Assembly: GCA_013153555.1 (NCBI GenBank)
Contig: JAADEF010000044.1
Coordinates: 1 to 8,190 of the forward strand
Length of the DNA: 8,190 nucleotides
Direction of reading: 5' to 3'
From: Candidatus Nanohalarchaeota archaeon
Lineage (GTDB): Archaea; EX4484-52; JAADEF01
Shown piece after piece: positions 7,320 to 8,190 of this stretch. The number at the start of each line of letters is the position of its first letter. The stretch's first letter is position 1. The position numbers and the translations under genes were made by a program. A model generated the notes under the pieces. It was not told where the DNA came from and did not search any database. It was given only the letters and a program-made list of their open reading frames with translations.

Positions 7320-8132
7320 ATGCATCAGATTGCTGATTTTAACGAAACAGCGACAGCACACCAAAACAATGAAGAGTTGCTAGTTAAAGCCAAAACATTA
7401 GAAGAGTTTGAGGATGTGCTTGATAAGATTTTTGTTAAATACGGCATAAAACCAGAAAAAAATGCAGTGTTCATAAGCATAAGCTGTCCGGATGACCAGT
7501 CCAGCAGTGTTTTATCTCATGTTGTTATGAGAAATAAGCACAAAGAGGACACAAGCCAACACTATTTAGTATATAATAGGTGTGTGTTTGGAGGCATATT
7601 TGTACCGGGTTTTAAAACTTTTGAAAGCTTAATTCCTGCAACACATCACATACCTAATGACGCAAAGAATGTAGTAGTGCTTAACTTTACCCATATAGGT
7701 TATGATGAGGAAAGCAAAAAATGGGGAGAGTTTAAACGCTACGGGCATAATCATACGAGCGCTAGTTGTGGTGCAATAGTAACGCTTTATAACTTGATAA
7801 AGCAAAATAAAGATATTGGTTTGCAAGATGAGGATTTGAAAGAGCTTGGCATGTTTTTAAGGAATCTGCTTTTGAAAGAGCCAATAGAAGAAAAAGAAGA
7901 CGGTAGCCACATTTTAGAACTTACTCTTAAAGCATTTGATGAGCAGAGCAAATGGCTTATTGAAGAACTTAAAAAACTTTCTAAAAAAGAAAGTATAAAT
8001 GTATTTTATTTAGGTGGCTTAGAGGTAGATACTAATAAAGATGGGAAAGAGTTCAATGATTTGATTTTTTTGAAAAAGGCAGCTATGATAAGGGATGGAG
8101 AAGTTGAAGAAATAACATATGATGAGATGTGA
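7320..8132 (+). CDS. Putative LCIB/LCIC-family (beta-/theta-type) carbonic anhydrase-like protein
   Basis: A 270-residue soluble protein, no signal peptide or membrane segment, and not an ATPase subunit. It resembles the limiting-CO2-inducible B/C family, whose active members are zinc enzymes interconverting CO2 and bicarbonate. The order of features fits: a strand then SCPDDQ (C56, D58, Q60), a glycine-rich FGGIFVPGF (90-98), THHIPND (108-114), NFTHIGYDE with H125, a linker with KRYGHNHTSASCGA containing C150-G151, and a late strand FYLGGLEVDT (229-238) like the family's GGIQINT segment. C56, H125 and C150 would be the zinc ligands. The family's C-x-D-x-R dyad reads C-x-D-x-Q here, so activity is uncertain. 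The start abuts the atpB stop after an AAAGGGGGAG site (7305-7314), implying operon membership. Family call is from recalled motifs only; a distant, non-enzymatic relative is the main alternative. Confidence 0.62.
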   Translation: MHQIADFNETATAHQNNEELLVKAKTLEEFEDVLDKIFVKYGIKPEKNAVFISISCPDDQSSSVLSHVVMRNKHKEDTSQHYLVYNRCVFGGIFVPGFKTFESLIPATHHIPNDAKNVVVLNFTHIGYDEESKKWGEFKRYGHNHTSASCGAIVTLYNLIKQNKDIGLQDEDLKELGMFLRNLLLKEPIEEKEDGSHILELTLKAFDEQSKWLIEELKKLSKKESINVFYLGGLEVDTNKDGKEFNDLIFLKKAAMIRDGEVEEITYDEM

Positions 8133-8138
8133 TGAATT

Positions 8139-8190
8139 ATGATGGAAGAAAAGTATAGAATAAGAAAAGGAGAAAAAACATTAACAATTA
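8139..8190 (+). CDS. Start of an unidentified gene (partial at the right edge)
   Basis: An open frame begins at ATG 8139 (a second in-frame ATG is at 8142) and runs off the window after 17 codons: MMEEKYRIRKGEKTLTI. It lies 6 nt after the previous stop, and GTGAT at 8129-8133 gives a plausible ribosome-binding site, so it probably continues the operon. The visible residues are too few to identify it. They do not resemble the start of ATPase subunit D, which would be the expected next subunit (typically a P-T-(R/K)-x-x-L-x-x-L-K opening). Confidence 0.5.
   Translation, partial: MMEEKYRIRKGEKTLTI

Noticed and set aside
156..7826. Minus-strand open frames (for example 156-443, 2283-2504, 5566-5793, 7629-7826)
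   Set aside because: All lie opposite strongly supported + strand genes, have low-complexity Phe/Ser/Ile-rich products mirroring Lys/Glu codons, and show no convincing start sites or family motifs.
8132..8158. ATG at 8132 overlapping the TGA of the LCIB-like gene
   Set aside because: Its frame stops at TAG after eight codons; the frame from 8139 stays open to the window end.
1..8190. tRNA or rRNA genes, CRISPR arrays, insertion sequences, long direct repeats
   Set aside because: None seen: nearly all bases are in coding frames, and no spaced repeats, terminal inverted repeats or cloverleaf-like stretches stood out by eye.

Overview
The window is a single-strand, gene-dense stretch of an AT-rich archaeal genome (roughly one-third G+C by eye). 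It holds most of an A-type (archaeal A1Ao) ATP synthase operon. The archaeal assignment rests on three things. The subunit set and order H-I-K-E-C-F-A-B is typical of euryarchaeal and related operons. The catalytic A subunit has the archaeal/vacuolar architecture, with a non-homologous insert and a GPFGSGKT P-loop. The ribosome-binding sites repeatedly read (GG)AGGTGAT, complementary to the archaeal 16S 3' end. The lineage cannot be named from this window alone.

Layout, all on the + strand: the 3' end of subunit H (to 130); subunit I (138-2054); the c-ring subunit K (2060-2275); a short T-rich spacer (2276-2328); subunit E (2329-2910); C (2907-3842); F (3847-4158); catalytic A (4169-5920); non-catalytic B (5934-7319); then a 270-residue protein (7320-8132) that is not an ATPase subunit; and the first codons of another gene (from 8139). 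Except for the K/E spacer, junctions overlap or lie within about 13 nt, and several upstream stop codons sit inside the next gene's ribosome-binding site, so the block is almost certainly one translationally coupled transcript.

The subunits form one machine. I and K make the ion channel and rotor ring in the membrane; H and E are the peripheral stalk; C and F are central-stalk parts; A and B form the ATP-making head. Key residues are present: Walker A lysine and catalytic glutamate in A, arginine finger in B, two channel arginines in I, and the ion-binding glutamate in K. Subunit D, which usually follows B, is not in the window.

The most interesting gene is at 7320-8132. It starts directly after the atpB stop, where atpD is normally found. 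It resembles the LCIB/LCIC family (limiting-CO2-inducible protein, beta-/theta-type carbonic anhydrase-like): a C-x-D-x-Q motif, a THIG histidine, an SCGA cysteine and a C-terminal LGGLEVDT strand. This assignment is from motif memory, not a database search. If correct, an A-type ATP synthase is co-expressed with a putative carbonic anhydrase-like protein whose usual active-site arginine appears to be replaced by glutamine.
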